Shown here: positions 33,871 to 46,504 of the stretch, one piece after another
Layout: the number at the start of each line of letters is the position of its first letter
Position numbering within the stretch: the first letter of the stretch is position 1
DNA from: Torymus aiolomorphi
Taxonomy: Eukaryota > Arthropoda > Insecta > Hymenoptera > Torymidae
Assembly (NCBI GenBank): GCA_036365515.1
Contig: CM070873.1
Location: forward strand, 73,930,529-73,994,528
DNA: 64,000 bases
Direction of reading: 5' to 3'
The notes under the pieces: generated by a model
The model's input: the letters and a program-made list of their open reading frames with translations, nothing else
Database searches by the model: none
What the model was told of the DNA's origin: nothing
Translations under genes and position numbers: made by a program

Positions 33871-35585
33871 CTATTTGATATATTATGCAGATGTTACACC
33901 GCCTTTGCTTATTCGCAGGTCTATGCGACAAAGAAGCTAAGGCAGTGTCGACGCCCGAGGCTCAATATGGTTCTGGATTGTTTGTAACTGATCTCCAACT
34001 CTTCTCACACTAAGTTTTTCTTTTAACAGCATGTCTTGTTTCGATATCCCTTATGTGTTATATACATATGTGTTGTATAATATGTGTTGTATACAATGTA
34101 TGCGAGTGCGTGTGTGTTACAATATTGTGACGGACCCGTCCTCCCTTCTGCATAAATAAAAATTTTTCTTCTTTCTTTTATTGTTTGACTAAAAACTTTT
34201 GTATTTTTATAAACTAAGTTAGCGTTTAACAGATATTGTTCGTTTGACAATAAGTAAAATTATACAATAACTAGCAACCGTATTAGGCGTGGGGTGTTAC
34301 AGCTTCTACAGTATAACATTTGTAAAATAGATTTAAGATTATAGCAAGTTATTTCAAGCCACACTCCTGGAGGACTGTTTTCTTTGCCTGAGTAATAAAA
34401 CTCATCCCAAGATTTTTCTTTTGTTTCTTTTTCTTACTTCTATAAAGGGAACTCACCAAACAGCAAAGTATTTGGTTTATACAAAATTTTCTTGTCATAA
34501 ATAAATAAAATTTTAACAAAATTAGAAATAAATAAATGAATGAATGTTTTTCAGTTTGAAATAACTATATTTACATTTGAAAATATTCCTTCAAAGTATG
34601 AAATTAGCTTTAAGGGACGCTTGGCCGTGCAGATGCATTATCTTGATGCTGCAAGGCACATGGCCCATACTAAAAATAGATTTCCCCAGTTTTCTCGCGT
34701 GGGAACGCATTTCCCCGCATTTTCGGGACTCAACATACTATAGCATTAGAAAATTATTTTAGAATAATATTCAGTATTTCATTAACTATAAGTAGGAAAA
34801 TTATTTTGTTTATGGTAAATGTTGAGTTATGAATGATAAAAATTAAGAACGAAGAAGCATTACCACAGTTTATATTTTCGTAACGAATAATGATCCTTTT
34901 ATTATTAATAGCCTATCTCATCTAGTTTAAAATACCAACCTTTTAGAATTAAATAATAAACCAATTTGAACTTCAAATAATATTATAAATTGTATGTTTT
35001 TCTACCGATAATTAAATAATTCAATTAATAATAAGAAATCTCAATTGTTCATACAAAGTTTATGCAATATATATTGAGAAACATTCTAACTAAATAATAG
35101 TATGTATTTTAGATATAACATTATTCTAACAGCTAGTTAAATTCTAAATATTTTAAATACACAATAGAAAGTCCACGAAATGTATAAACTCAATAAAATA
35201 ATTGAATGAAGCAATTGAAATTTTAGTTAGAATGAACAACTTAATATTTTATAAGGTTTGCATTAGAAATTTCAGTCATTAAATAAAATAATACATTTTA
35301 TAATACGAAAACCGTTACTGAGGTCCTATGCAGGAAGTCTCACACATCTGGAAACTCTTATCTTTCCCTAAGACGCTGCGTAGCATATACAAGCATCGAA
35401 AATACGGTTTTCAAGGAAACCTTTTTCATTTCTTTACCCTGCGACAAAATATTATTTTCCAATTTTAAAACTTGTAAAGCTTATACTTATTTAACTATCT
35501 TACATTTTTAATTTCTGACAACGCAGTTTAGCTGCAATAATTTTTCTTTATTGAGTTAAATATGAATATTGCTCTCCAATTGTTT
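33871..35585. other. AT-rich stretch, no gene seen
   Basis: No recognisable gene or repeat landmark. Short open frames at 34023-34250 (minus) and 34540-34743 (plus) lack motifs. Confidence 0.45.
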
Positions 35586-35660
35586 ATTTTGAAATATAAT
35601 GGATCGATCCGAAGGAGGCAGGTAAAAAGGAAAAACAAGTTTTTACTTTAAATTTGTGCA

Positions 35661-35694
35661 ACGTTTCGTTGGCATGGTCCGCCAACCTCTTCAG
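35661..35694 (-). ncRNA. Hammerhead-like ribozyme core, PLE 1 left
   Basis: Minus strand: CTGAAGAG, stem GTTGGC / GCCAAC (six Watson-Crick pairs), loop GGACCAT, then GAAACGT. CTGAAGA differs from CTGATGA only at the position of the core that tolerates any base. Confidence 0.65.
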
Positions 35695-35728
35695 GCTATA
35701 ATTTATTAACAAAAATAATAATATATAA

Positions 35729-37075
35729 TATTTAGCTAAAATAATTTACAATGAGATTAAACATTCTATAAAAATACCCGCATCTCACATCAATAACAGC
35801 TTACATATAAAACAAAAATTAGAATCAGTTATTATTCCAGATGACCATATACTACTCTCTTTAGATGTCATCTCTTTATTTACAAACATACCACTACAGT
35901 TAGTATTAGATAGCCTAGACAGAAGATTTGAATATGTACATAACAAATGTAAAATTCCTTTTCACGACATCGTTACTTGCACAAAATTTTTGTTTTCTAA
36001 TACTTTTTTCACGTTCAATAATAATAAGTTTTATCGACAAATTGAAGGTACACCTATGGGTTCTCCCATTTCACCCGTGTTCGCAGATATGGTGTTAGAT
36101 GACTTAGAAACAAATTGTCTAAAAAACTTAGAAGATAACTATAACGTCAAACCTCTCTTTTACTTCCGTTACGTAGATGATACCCTTATGTGTATTGAGA
36201 AAAAACATATCGATCTAGTTATAAATATCTTTAATTCATACAACAAACGTTTACAATTTACGTATGAACTTGAACAAGATAAAAAAATCAACTTTCTAGA
36301 TATTTCCTTAATTCGTCACAATAATTCTATTATTACAGATTGGTTTAACAAACCCACCTCTTCCGATAAATTGATTAATTATCTCTCCAACCATCCCACT
36401 CAACAAAAAATAAACATAGTCTATAACCTCGTCAATAGGGCTATTTCTCTTTCATACAAACAATTTTATAACAAAAGTCTAAAAATGGTCAATCAAATCC
36501 TAAGAGACAATAATTACCCTAACAAATTTATCAACCGTCATACACGTATTATGCACACAATTAAACATAAACAACCCCCAAAAAGTACACCATTACACAA
36601 TAGATCTATCTCTTACATCTCTTTACCGTTTAATGACCAATACGAAAAAATAGCAGCAATTTTAAAACCCTTCAAATTTTGTGCTCTACCCATAGTTAAA
36701 AAAAGTTTCAACTCAGTTATCAAACTAGGTAAAGACCATACCGATAAATGGGATCGGACTAACCTAGTATATAAGTTCTTCTGTAAGTCATGCCCAGCTT
36801 CATATACATGGGAAACTAAACGTACTCTAAAAACGAGAATTAAAGAATATCAAAAAACTAATAACCCAGAAGCAGTAGTAAAACAACATATGAACAAATT
36901 CTCACATGACTTCGACTGGAAAAATAGTAAAATTTTAGATTACGAAACAAACTACAAAAAACGCACTCTATCTGAAATGATCCATATTAAATGCGATAAA
37001 AACAATATCAATAAGAAAGAAGATGTAAAATCATTAAACAGTTTGTATTTTCCGTTACTGCGCCTTTTAAATTAA
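35729..37075 (+). pseudogene. PLE 1 reverse transcriptase with GIY-YIG domain, N-truncated
   Basis: Open from just after a TAA at about 35720 to 37075, about 448 codons. Motif A is LLSLDVISLFTNIPL (catalytic Asp), motif B GTPMGSPISPVFADM, motif C FRYVDDTL (both Asp present); INFLDISLI follows. The C-terminal endonuclease region is LVYKFFCKSC ... ASYTWETKRTLKTRIKEY. The family signature YxGxT is altered to YTWET, while the catalytic Arg (KTRIKEY) is kept. The N-terminal domain and RT motifs upstream of motif A are missing, so the protein is incomplete although uninterrupted. Its start codon is not evident. Confidence 0.88.
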
Positions 37076-37274
37076 TACTATGCATCGCTCTGTTTATTTT
37101 TGGCCTTGTTTGTAAATACAAGGATCTTACGACTATAAATACGAATGTACACCACTGTATTGCTTACATTGACGTTATATGCTAGGTAAAATACGGTATA
37201 TACTATTCCTTTATACAAGTGATAGTTCTTTTTATATATTGTAATTAAAAACCTTTTTGTTAATAAATTATAGC

Positions 37275-37308
37275 CTGAAGAGGTTGGCGGACCATGCCAA
37301 CGAAACGT
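37275..37308 (+). ncRNA. Hammerhead-like ribozyme core, PLE 1 right
   Basis: Same sequence as 35661-35694 in direct orientation, downstream of the coding region: CTGAAGAG, six-pair stem, seven-base loop, GAAACGT. Confidence 0.65.
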
Positions 37309-37378
37309 TGCACAAATTTAAAGTAAAAACTTGTTTTTTCTTTTTACCTGCCTCCTTCGGATCGATCCATTATATTTC

Positions 37379-38700
37379 AAACTAATTTTTCTTTATATTT
37401 TCATATAACATTAATACCTAGTATCAATCCTTAAAAATAATTGCTTATATATAATTTCATTTATTTATTAATATTTTTCTTACAAAATCTTAGTAACTTT
37501 GTTCCAAAACAAATCCATTTTTCTGATAATTACAAATATCCACATCCAAAGCTTAATAGGAATGATTAATTAATTAAACAATGAATAAATATGAAAATAA
37601 TAAGTTTTATGATTGGAAATAACCTAAAACCATATTTTATACAACCTCGACTGAAATCTTTTATGTCACTGCGTTAATATTAAGTAGAACATTGCAATTA
37701 AATAAATAATAGCGATATTTATCACAATGTTGCAACCACTTTTATAACATTATATTTGACTGTTTAGTTTCATCATTTATGCAAGACTTCATAAGTTTTA
37801 AATAATTATGTTAATTATTATTCTATAAAACTGTCTACTACATCTTGCGATTTTTTGTAACTGTTATAACTCTACTTCTAATCAACGTATAACCACCGCT
37901 CAAGTTTGTAATATTTTATTATAGAAATATCTATTAAGGTAACACTAAAATTAAACTGTGAAATTGCAATCTCAAGTAATGTTAAATATTATCTAACAAT
38001 ATTAAATAAAGTGAAGAAAACTGTGTAAAGGACAGTGACAGAAATGAAGAGTGAGGGAGATAGGGATATCTTCTGTCTCTCTCGTCTCCCTTTCTCTGTC
38101 ATTCATATAGCGTTCTCTCTCACTCTTTAAAGAAGATACGAGCCGCCGGAAAATACCCTAGAGAAGGGATGAGCGCCCGCTCTCCGTGTTAAAGCATAGG
38201 ATTTTCCCCCCTTGCCTAAAAATCGACGTTTGGAAGGGATGCCACCCTCACACCATTGGACACCGCTTTCCCGCACCACTCGCTCCATTTAACATTACGG
38301 ATATGCAAAGCATCAACCGCCGCCGAACAACATCATCGATGACTCGTTGACCTAAGATGACGCAAATACCCGATTCGACACCGCAGTTTCTCCAGCCAAA
38401 GAAGAGGAGGAGCATCACATTTAAATACGCCGAACGCGCACTGCAGTGAGCAGTCAGACCAACACAAGCCTCACAAGCTTTGCTGACTGTACGGACAGAT
38501 CACCACAAGCCTCACAAGCTTTTTAGACTATGTACTACATAAATTTTCGAACTCAAATAAATATTTGAAGTTTCAAAAATTCAAATTTGTTTTCAAAATT
38601 CAATTTTCTAAATTTAACTTCCAAAGCATTTGTTTAAAAGAAATTATCGAATATAAAGAGAAAAGAGTTAGAGATAAAGGTAATTAAAATCAAATTTCAA
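37379..38700. other. Intergenic stretch, no gene seen
   Basis: AT-rich until about 38030, then a moderately GC-rich, C/T-rich segment to about 38525. The latter contains a short duplication of CACAAGCCTCACAAGCTTT (38463 and 38502). No coding sequence recognised. Confidence 0.45.
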
Positions 38701-38706
38701 AAAAAT

Positions 38707-39085
38707 AAATAAATTAGTATTTGTTTTGGATTGTGATTAAACGATTGGCCTTGGTCTTACGGTCTTTAATGGACAGAAGTTATTCATGATATACAAGTCA
38801 TTTAGTGCGAGTTTTACGAACTTGATGCAATTTGACTTGACAAAACAATATTAATTTTACTTTAAAGATTTATATTTCAAAGTTGAGGATATTATTCAAA
38901 TTCAATTCCAAGTCAATAAATTAGTATTTGTTTTGGATTGTGAATAACCGATTGGCCTTGGTCTTACGGACTTTAATGGACAGAAGATATTCATGATATA
39001 CAAGTCATTTAGTGCGAGTTTTACGAACTTGGTGCAATTTGACTTGACAAAACAATATTAATTTATTTTAAAAAGAGAGTTACTA
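38707..39085. repeat. Tandem duplication, 207-bp period
   Basis: TTAGTATTTGTTTTGGATTG at 38714 and 38921 starts two copies of about 160 matching bases, including GATTGGCCTTGGTCTTACGG and ACAAGTCATTTAGTGCGAG, with few differences. Confidence 0.9.
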
Positions 39086-39289
39086 ATATCGATTATCATT
39101 AAAAATAGAAAAAGAAATTATAAAGAAATCAATTCTAATTTGATAGGTAAGGGAAGGGCAAAACTGAGAATAACCTGAGATGGGGAAAAATTAGTATTTT
39201 CCAACATGTATCATTCCTGGGCTCGTGACCTTTCTCCTGTCCATATAAAAGGTATGTGCAACAAAATTGTTTTTACGAGACAAATGTGC

Positions 39290-39545
39290 TGCTTCTGCTC
39301 TCATTAAAGTTTTTGGTATAGAGTTTGACGGATATTAAGAGAGAGGGAGAGAAGAAGAGGGGGGGGGGGAGTTAGGGAGGGAGAGTAGATTATAAAGAAA
39401 AAACGTCTATACTTGCCTTATTTTATACTTTCGCAGAAAGTTTGATATAAACAATATTATTAATTGTACAGTCATGAAAAAAATTATTACCATTTATAGA
39501 GAATGCTTATTGAATAGATGAGATTCGAAGAAATAAAAGGACTAT
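39290..39545. repeat. Fragment of the large foldback family
   Basis: Shares AAAAAACGTCTATACTTG, TTTTATACTTTCG and GTCATGAAAAAAATTATTACC with the arms at 26948-30391 and 54590-57440. Confidence 0.75.
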
Positions 39546-39852
39546 TATACTTACATATCACAATCACCTTTTTTTGGGTGGAATAACTTTTATTATACAA
39601 GTCATTTTCTATATATTATTCAAATTATTATAGTTCAATGAAGAAAATAACTGGCTTAATGTTAAATGGCGATAATCATCTTTTAAAAATAGATACTTTG
39701 TGTGATTTTTTATTTTTACAGATATTATACTAGAAGATTTTTTTCGAGTCACTTTGGAAATATGGAGATACATGTATTATATAGCCAATAATGTTAAGGA
39801 GTTCTAATTATGTAAGTACTATCTGAAAAACCTAATTATGAATTAGCAAAAA

Positions 39853-40262
39853 ATGAATGAGTGCCCTCATGATCATGGTGGTTATTTTATTATTAATGGG
39901 CAAGAAAATGTTATTTTGATACACGAACAGACGCTTGGGTAGAATTATATTAAAGAAGATAGTAGGAATATAGTACTACCCAAGAAAGAAAAATCAAACC
40001 AATATTATTATGGAAGAGCAGGCAAATACTATTTACGACACAATATTTTTCAAGACGTATCTATACATCCTCAACATGAAAATGTTTCATATTCAGATAT
40101 AATTTTAGAAGAATATTAAAATTTGTCATCATATTTGACAGGATGAATAGAGTACTTGGATGTCAATGAAGAAAATGACAGTTTCATTGCTTTCAATGAA
40201 TCACGCATGAATCAGACAACAACTAAGATGTTTATTTAGACAGTATTGGACTCAAAGTGCCA
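39853..40262 (+). pseudogene. POLR3B: POLR3B (RPC2) pseudogene fragment
   Basis: Similarity to the second-largest subunit of RNA polymerase III, in two pieces. The first reads [20 protein letters not shown] then IHEQ, with in-frame TAG after LG, continuing to GKYYLRHNIFQD. The second contains IEYLDVNEENDSF, a motif typical of POLR3B rather than POLR2B. Residues between the pieces that would be several hundred apart in the full protein are only about 30 codons apart, so a large internal deletion has occurred. At least three in-frame stops are present. It sits in the same repeat landscape as the RAD51 fragment. Confidence 0.75.
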
Positions 40263-40878
40263 AAGAAGTATTATGTTTTGAAGTAAGTATTTCAAAATGC
40301 GAAAAGAAAATTGTCATTTTCAGAGATTGTCTATCTAGTTGAAAATTAGTTTCATAATAAAAATGTTGTGATTATTAAAAAATGACATCTAATTACTGTC
40401 AGTATGTAATAAATAAAATAAAATACCGGTATTATGTGTTGCAAGAAGTGCATATATAATCAAATGTTATTGATAACAAATAACACAGTGATTAAAAAAA
40501 TGACATCTAATAAGTGTTTACTGTAATATAAAAAAATAAAATACCGTAAAATGTGTTGCATGAAATATTATATCAAATTTTAAAACTCCTACTTAAAATC
40601 AGTTTCAAATGTTTTGAGAATAGAACATGTGTGCATTAATAAATAATTACGTGTTATGAGATTTATAAACATCATAATAAAGTTTTGCATAGAAGATAAT
40701 ATTGCTGAGTGACACGGGAGGTTATATAAATATACAATATAATTTTCAGTGTTTCATGTAATAATAAATAAAATATCGTACTGGTATGACATGTTACATA
40801 AAGTGTTTATAATCAAATTTTAAATCTTCTATTAAAAATCACTTTTACATGTTTTGAGAATAGCACAAGTGTGTATTA

Positions 40879-40910
40879 ATCAAGGAGCGCGGGAGCGCTC
40901 CGAAGGCAAG
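40879..40910. repeat. GC-rich hairpin motif, copy 2
   Basis: Identical to the copy at 21809-21840 through GAAGGCAAGTATAGAAG, again followed about 300 bp later by a TA tract (41192-41218). Confidence 0.7.
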
Positions 40911-41239
40911 TATAGAAGGAGCCTGAGGATTGACCGCGCTACATATACTTTGAAATGAGTGCCCGAGAAATTGAAATATTTACTACAATTTTCAATCGCT
41001 TTTATATTAACTCAAATTAAAATAACAACATGCTATTGGGTTATACTATGTTGCACAAAAGGTTTCATGTAAAAAGATGCTCTCATATTAGAGATATTAA
41101 ATAGTGAAAAATTTTATGTCTGGTTTTCTTTTTCTAAATTCTTCATTTGAGATTCGTTTTCTTCCCACTTCCGGTTTCCTGTTTCAGTTTTATTATATAT
41201 ATATATATATATATATATCTTCCTATAGTATATAGTTGT

Positions 41240-41420
41240 AAGAGGCTTGTAGGGTACCCAGCCCCCCCTTCCCCCTCCTCGACCCTCCTTACAGTCCCTC
41301 CTCAACCCCTCCTCAAAATAACGGAAAAATGAGATCAGAAATAGGAGTTTTTAGTATTACATTTGCTCCTCAAACCCCCCCCCCAAAATACCTCCCCCCT
41401 CCTCCTACCCCTCCTCTTAA
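41240..41420. repeat. C/T-rich tract
   Basis: Long pyrimidine runs (CCCCCC, CCTCCTC), the complement of the composition of the G-rich minisatellite at 31937-32232. No coding meaning. Confidence 0.8.
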
Positions 41421-41965
41421 TATTGTATTGTTTTTCTCATTTTGTTATACATTCCATATATATTACGAATGATTTGATATTGTTAATATTATTGATGTTG
41501 TTTCTATATTATTAAATAATTATAATATCAAATGTTATCAATTATAAGGTCAAGTTTAAAAAATTTGTATAAGTTCCCCGTTCCTTTTTGCATGTAAGAA
41601 GCCTTAATCACATCAGGATATGGCTTTAATAACGTTACTAATGATTATAGTTTAATCTAATAATAATACATTAATACTATAAATATAGTGTATTTAACAT
41701 GACTAAAATAATTATTTTTAACAAAATGTCGATATTTTAGAAATAGCACAAACAATTATTGATAATAAATCCCTATCTTTTTGGTTTCTTAACAAATTTT
41801 AATTATCAAGGTCACATTTTATTCTTTCACGGGGACTTGCCCAAGGAAAAATTCAAAATTATTCAAGACCCAGAAAGTTATAGTCAATTGAAGATAATTA
41901 TTTTTATAACTTCATTCGTGATTTTATAAACAATTATAGCTACCTTAAATGTTATCAAATATATT

Positions 41966-42184
41966 GGAGGGTGTACGTAAGCGCTGTGCGGTACTGTGCT
42001 GTGCGATGCTGCGTGATGCCCGTGTTATTGGTGCGTTGGCTACTTACGGAACTACTTTTCTGATTGGTCGGTATTTAAACATCAACCAATCAGCGGCGTA
42101 GTTCTATAAGTAGCCAATGCACCAACAGCACCGGCATCGGAAACGCACCGCACATCACAGTACAGCGCTTATGTACACTCTTCC
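41966..42184. mobile_element. Palindromic MITE, tandem copy 1
   Basis: Ends GGAGGGTGTACGTAAGCGCTG and complement of GTACACTCTTCC. The interior is palindromic (GTGCGTTGGCTACTTAC with GTAGCCAATGCACCAAC; ATTGGT with ACCAAT). About 219 bp, noncoding. Confidence 0.8.
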
Positions 42185-42245
42185 TAAGGGCACGTTTAAA
42201 AAATTTGTATAAGTTCGCCTTTCCTTAAATGTTATCAAATGTATT

Positions 42246-42459
42246 GGAGGGTGTACGTAAGCGCTGTGCGGTACTGTGCTGTGCGATGATGCGTGATGCC
42301 CGTGTTATTGGTGCGTTGGCTACTTACCGAGCTACTTTTCTGATTGGTCCGTATTTAAACATCAACCAATCAGCGGCGTAGTTCTACAAGTAGCCAATGC
42401 ACCAACAGCACTGGCATCGGAAACGCACCGCACAGCACAGCGCTTATGTACACTCTTCC
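42246..42459. mobile_element. Palindromic MITE, tandem copy 2
   Basis: Near-identical to 41966-42184 with a 280-bp period. The flanking AAATGTTATCAAAT and TTTGTATAAGTTCGCC are duplicated as well, so the unit was copied as a segment, not by two insertions. Confidence 0.8.
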
Positions 42460-42608
42460 TAAGGTCACGTTTAAAAATTTGTATAAGTTCGCCTTTTCTT
42501 TTTACGTGTAGTCTTAATGTAAGCCTTAGTCATATTAGGGTATGCCTTTAATAACGTGACACATAATGTAGGACACAAAATAAAACACACCCTCATATGA
42601 TTGTGATA

Positions 42609-43674
42609 TTATGGATTTACCAAATCTAAAGTATGGAAACGTAGAGAAGGCAATAAACAATTTGATGCGATTGGGCGGTTAAATATTGTTTCACCTAAAG
42701 ATAATAAAAGATTTTTTCTTAAATTACTGTTGAACCGCATAAAAGGTGCTACTTCTTTTAAAGATTTACGAACATTTAATAACGTCTCATATGAAACATA
42801 TAAAGAAGCAGCACTTGCTATGGGTTTAATAGAAGTGATTCCCAAATTTATATTATTTTTGACGAAGCAAGTAATATCATGCTTCCTTTTCATTTACGTA
42901 AATTCTTTGCATGGTTTATCTTAGCTGAAAATATTCAAGGTAATTTAATTTGGAATAAATTCAAAAAATTTTTTACTGAAGATTTTAAAGAAAATAAAGA
43001 AAATAATGCTTTGTCACACATTAAAAATATATTACAAACTGAAGATAAAAATTGTAAAGATTATAGTTTACCTGAACCAATAATAAATAATATCGAAGAA
43101 AGCCCTGAAAATTTAGCAAACAGTAAAAATCTTTTTGAAATTTTGTTTAATCAATTAACTACTAATCAAAGATTAATTTTTAATGAAATTATAACTCACA
43201 AAAATAAAATTTATTTTATTGATGGACCTGGAGGTTCAGGAAAAACTTTCATATACAAGACTTTAATATATCACTTTTTATCTTTGAATAAAAAAATTTT
43301 ATCTATGGCTTGGACAGGAATTGTATCTATCTTATTACCTAGAGGAATGACAAGTCATCGTACTTTTAGACTTCATTTAGATTTAAACAGTATTGAAAGT
43401 GCTTTTCTAAAATTAGAATCAGATAAAAAAAAATTACGGGAACTAGATATTATAGTTTGGGATGAAGCATCAATGATCCCAAAAAAAGCTTTGGAAATTG
43501 TTGATCAAACACTTAAAGATATGTGTTACAGTGATGTTCCATTTGGTGGTAAATTGATAGTTTTAGGAGGCGATTTTAGACAAATTCTGCCAGTCCTAAA
43601 ACATGGTTACCGAGGCAGTATAGTACGGGACACAATCAAATTTTCTCATTTATGCTCTCTTTAAAGTTTTAAAA
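42609..43674 (+). pseudogene. Helitron 2 helicase, N-terminal two thirds
   Basis: The pre-helicase segment (KVWKRREGNKQFDAIGRL ... GATSFKDLRTFNNVSYETY) is split over two frames at 42609-42830. From 42879 the helicase runs open to 43664 with Walker A GPGGSGKTF, MAWTGIVSILL (motif Ia), Walker B VWDEASM and GGDFRQILPV. A two-base deletion near 43657, by comparison with the copy at 20850, ends the frame. The enzyme would unwind DNA during rolling-circle transposition; this copy is broken. Confidence 0.88.
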
Positions 43675-44172
43675 TTAACTGAAAATATTCGCTTACTTAA
43701 TAATATCAGAGAAGGTCTACCACTACATGAATTAAAATTAACAATAAATGCAATTGTAATGTTAATTAGAAATATAAGTATATCAGAAGGAATGAGTAAT
43801 GGTACACGCTTGAAAATTACAGGTTTATTTAATCACAATATTAAAGCTGCAATAATTACGGGGGAAAGAATTGGTGAAGAAGTTTTTATACCACGAATAA
43901 CATTAAATACTGGAGATTCTTCTTCATTTCCGTTTACACTTTTTAGAAAAAAATTTTCAGTTGCATTAGCTTTTGCTATAACAATAAATAAATCTCAAGG
44001 TCAAAGCTTTAATTCTCTAGGTATTTACATTAGACGACCTTTATTTTCACATGGCCAATTATATGTTGCTTTATCCCGATGTAAAAATCCTAACAATATA
44101 TTTATTGAAAATCTTTTAGAAAATTCATCAATAATTAATAACATTGTTTGGAAAGAAATTTTTGACATTTAA
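43675..44172 (+). pseudogene. Helitron 2 helicase, C-terminal part
   Basis: After an internal deletion relative to the copy at 20880-21290, the frame resumes at IREGLP and is open from 43759. FAITINKSQGQSF and GQLYVALSRCKNPNN are motifs V and VI. It ends at TAA near 44170. Confidence 0.85.
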
Positions 44173-44309
44173 TCTACACTTTTTAATAAACTTTTTCAAA
44201 AATTATTTTTTTTATATATATTTTTATCTAAATTTATATAGATCAAAATAAACCCAACTAAATTTATATCAATAATAATTTTTTTTATAATATTATTCTT
44301 TTACGAACG

Positions 44310-44815
44310 TATAAGACATGTTGTAATTTCTTATAAGCATAATATCATATAAATAATCTGATTATTTTATTACATATAATAAAAAAAATTTCAATATAAA
44401 TATATTTATATGAAATATTTTTTTATTAAATGTAATAAAGATAGGAATCAATTTTCATTACATTAATTAAAAATTATTAATACAAATTATTTAAAATTAA
44501 TTAAAATTGATAAAATTTATTAATGAAAATTGATTCACATCTTCCATGGTGGAGGAAGGATGGGATAGGTTAGAGTCAAGGAGGACGGAGGGACGACTCC
44601 TATGGTTTTTAGGGTTATTGACGATGAATTCCATGGCTGTGTTTAGGCTTATTATATAAAAGATGATTAACAATAATCTTATATTATTTTGGCATGTCCC
44701 ATTATCCTATCTAATTATTAATATTTGTTATATAAAACACCTAAGCACAATAAAATCAAAAATTCAACGCGCCTATAACAGTACCTCAGTGGTGGTGTGA
44801 AAAACTGTTAACTTT
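44310..44815 (+). repeat. Helitron-related noncoding block, copy 2
   Basis: Matches 31200-31790. It lies between the helicase and the Helitron 3' end. The conserved end reads GCGCCTATAAC then ACCTCAGTGGTGGTGTG. Confidence 0.7.
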
Positions 44816-45192
44816 AGTAAATAGCACGCTAAAAAAACTGACTACACATTAAAACACATATAATATGATAAGCATGACCTTACACTATTAGGCGCAATAA
44901 ACAGCGCCACCGTTTTTATAAATTTTTTGCACACATAAGTAAAACAGTAAATATATATGTACTGTACACATATGTATACGAGGTCATGGTGAAAAACCGG
45001 CACTTAAAATGCTCAGAGAATCGATCTACAATATAGGCACGCAAATTTAGAAAAGAATTTTTTCTAAATAGAAAAAAACATCGTAGTATTTCTAGATTAA
45101 TCAACAAAATTGAGTTTCCAGTTGTATTAAATTTTACTATATTTTTTTTAACAATTCACGCTAAAAATGGGGGTTGGCGAGCGGAGCGAGCA

Positions 45193-45211
45193 GGGGGCGG
45201 AGCCCCCCTAG
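45193..45211 (+). other. Helitron 3' terminal hairpin and CTAG
   Basis: Six-pair stem GGGGGC / GCCCCC with loop GGA, then CTAG, then a TA tract. A second GC-rich element, GCGAGCGGAGCGAGC (45179-45191 region), lies just upstream. Confidence 0.85.
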
Positions 45212-46504
45212 TATATATATATATATTCACATCACATGTTGTCTGCTTTTGTATTTTTGTATATACGTGCGGTTAGGTTATATTACATTATACATTGTTA
45301 TATATACCGAGATCTTTGATCTGTTATAACTTTTTTATTATTAATATAAAGAAGACTTGCATAACTCGTATTTTTATGGAAGAAGATAAAAATAATATTA
45401 TCAGATGAGTATGATCTGATATAACTTTTTTTATTATTAATAAAGAAGACTCGTATAATAAACTCGTATTTTTATGGAAGAAGTTAAAAAAATATTATCA
45501 GATGAGTATATAATTATTATAATTATTATAAAATTATCAATTTAACCTTCCTTTTTGTTTTGATTTAAAAATTGTTGCTTTGTGAATGTATTTTTTTTTT
45601 ATGTTTCAGATGAATCATCAGATATAAAAGATGCCAGTTTATAGGATAGTTACGTGTAAGGAGATGAGTGAAACATTTTTTCTTTATTATTATTATAGAA
45701 AAAGATACAGAAGATATAAAGATGTCAGTTTTTTGAATTTGTACATATAAGGACTGCATTGATTTTGAAGGATTTTTTACTTTTTATGGAAGGAGATTTA
45801 TTATATCAGATAAGTTTAAACGTTTCTTTTCGTTTTCATCATATTGCTTTTTAAAGAGAATTGTTGCTTTGTGTATTTTTATGTTTCAGACTAATAGATT
45901 ATATATAAAAACTTTCGCTATTTCATGGTATCTGATTTTTTTATTTACAAATAAAACACATTTTACCATTTGTACACATGACCTGCAGGAAATAGAAAAT
46001 AGATCTAAAATAGTTGCTGGTAAGATATTATATTTAGAAAATTAACTTATTTAGATTGTGAATGTGGATTTTTTGAAACATTTCTTGTAGCTCTTGTAAA
46101 TACAAGTTTTCAACATCACTTTTACGGATTTTTCTCTTATTTCAGTAATTTGGATTTGAAAGCTAATGTTGTTTATCCATATGTTGGCAGTAGTATTATA
46201 AACAACTGCCTGAAGAAATGGAAATCTAGAAGAGTCATCTACAAGAAAATAACGTAGAAAGATCCTAATTTAATTTTCCAATGCATATACATCCAATAGA
46301 TTCTCAAAATATGACAAAAGCTGTTAGGAATTAGCTACAACTAAGATGTTTAAGACAGTGTTGCACAGAAAGTGTGAAAAAAGGTATTCTGAAAAGGGTA
46401 GAACTTGAATTGGAATGCAAGTTTTGAAAAGTTTATTTTTCATAAATATATCTTAAAATAAAAATAAAAACTAGATACTTTGTGAATTTTTTTTCATTTT
46501 CAGA

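Larger units (their letters stand above)
35586..37378 (+). mobile_element. Penelope-like element 1, inverted terminal repeats
   Basis: A roughly 118-bp terminal block (GGATCGATCCGAAGGAGG to CAGGCTATAATTTATTAAC) lies inverted at the left (35586-35706) and direct at the right (37262-37378), enclosing a truncated RT/GIY-YIG gene. Inverted terminal copies next to a 5'-truncated body are a known PLE arrangement. Both copies carry the hammerhead-like core. Confidence 0.88.
42590..45211 (+). mobile_element. Helitron 2, 5' truncated, with canonical 3' end
   Basis: Helicase gene remnants (42609-44172), a noncoding block also found at 31200-31790, and a 3' end of hairpin GGGGGC-GGA-GCCCCC (45193-45207) followed by CTAG (45208-45211) and T of a TA tract. 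The Rep/HUH nuclease that normally precedes the helicase was not found upstream. Confidence 0.85.
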
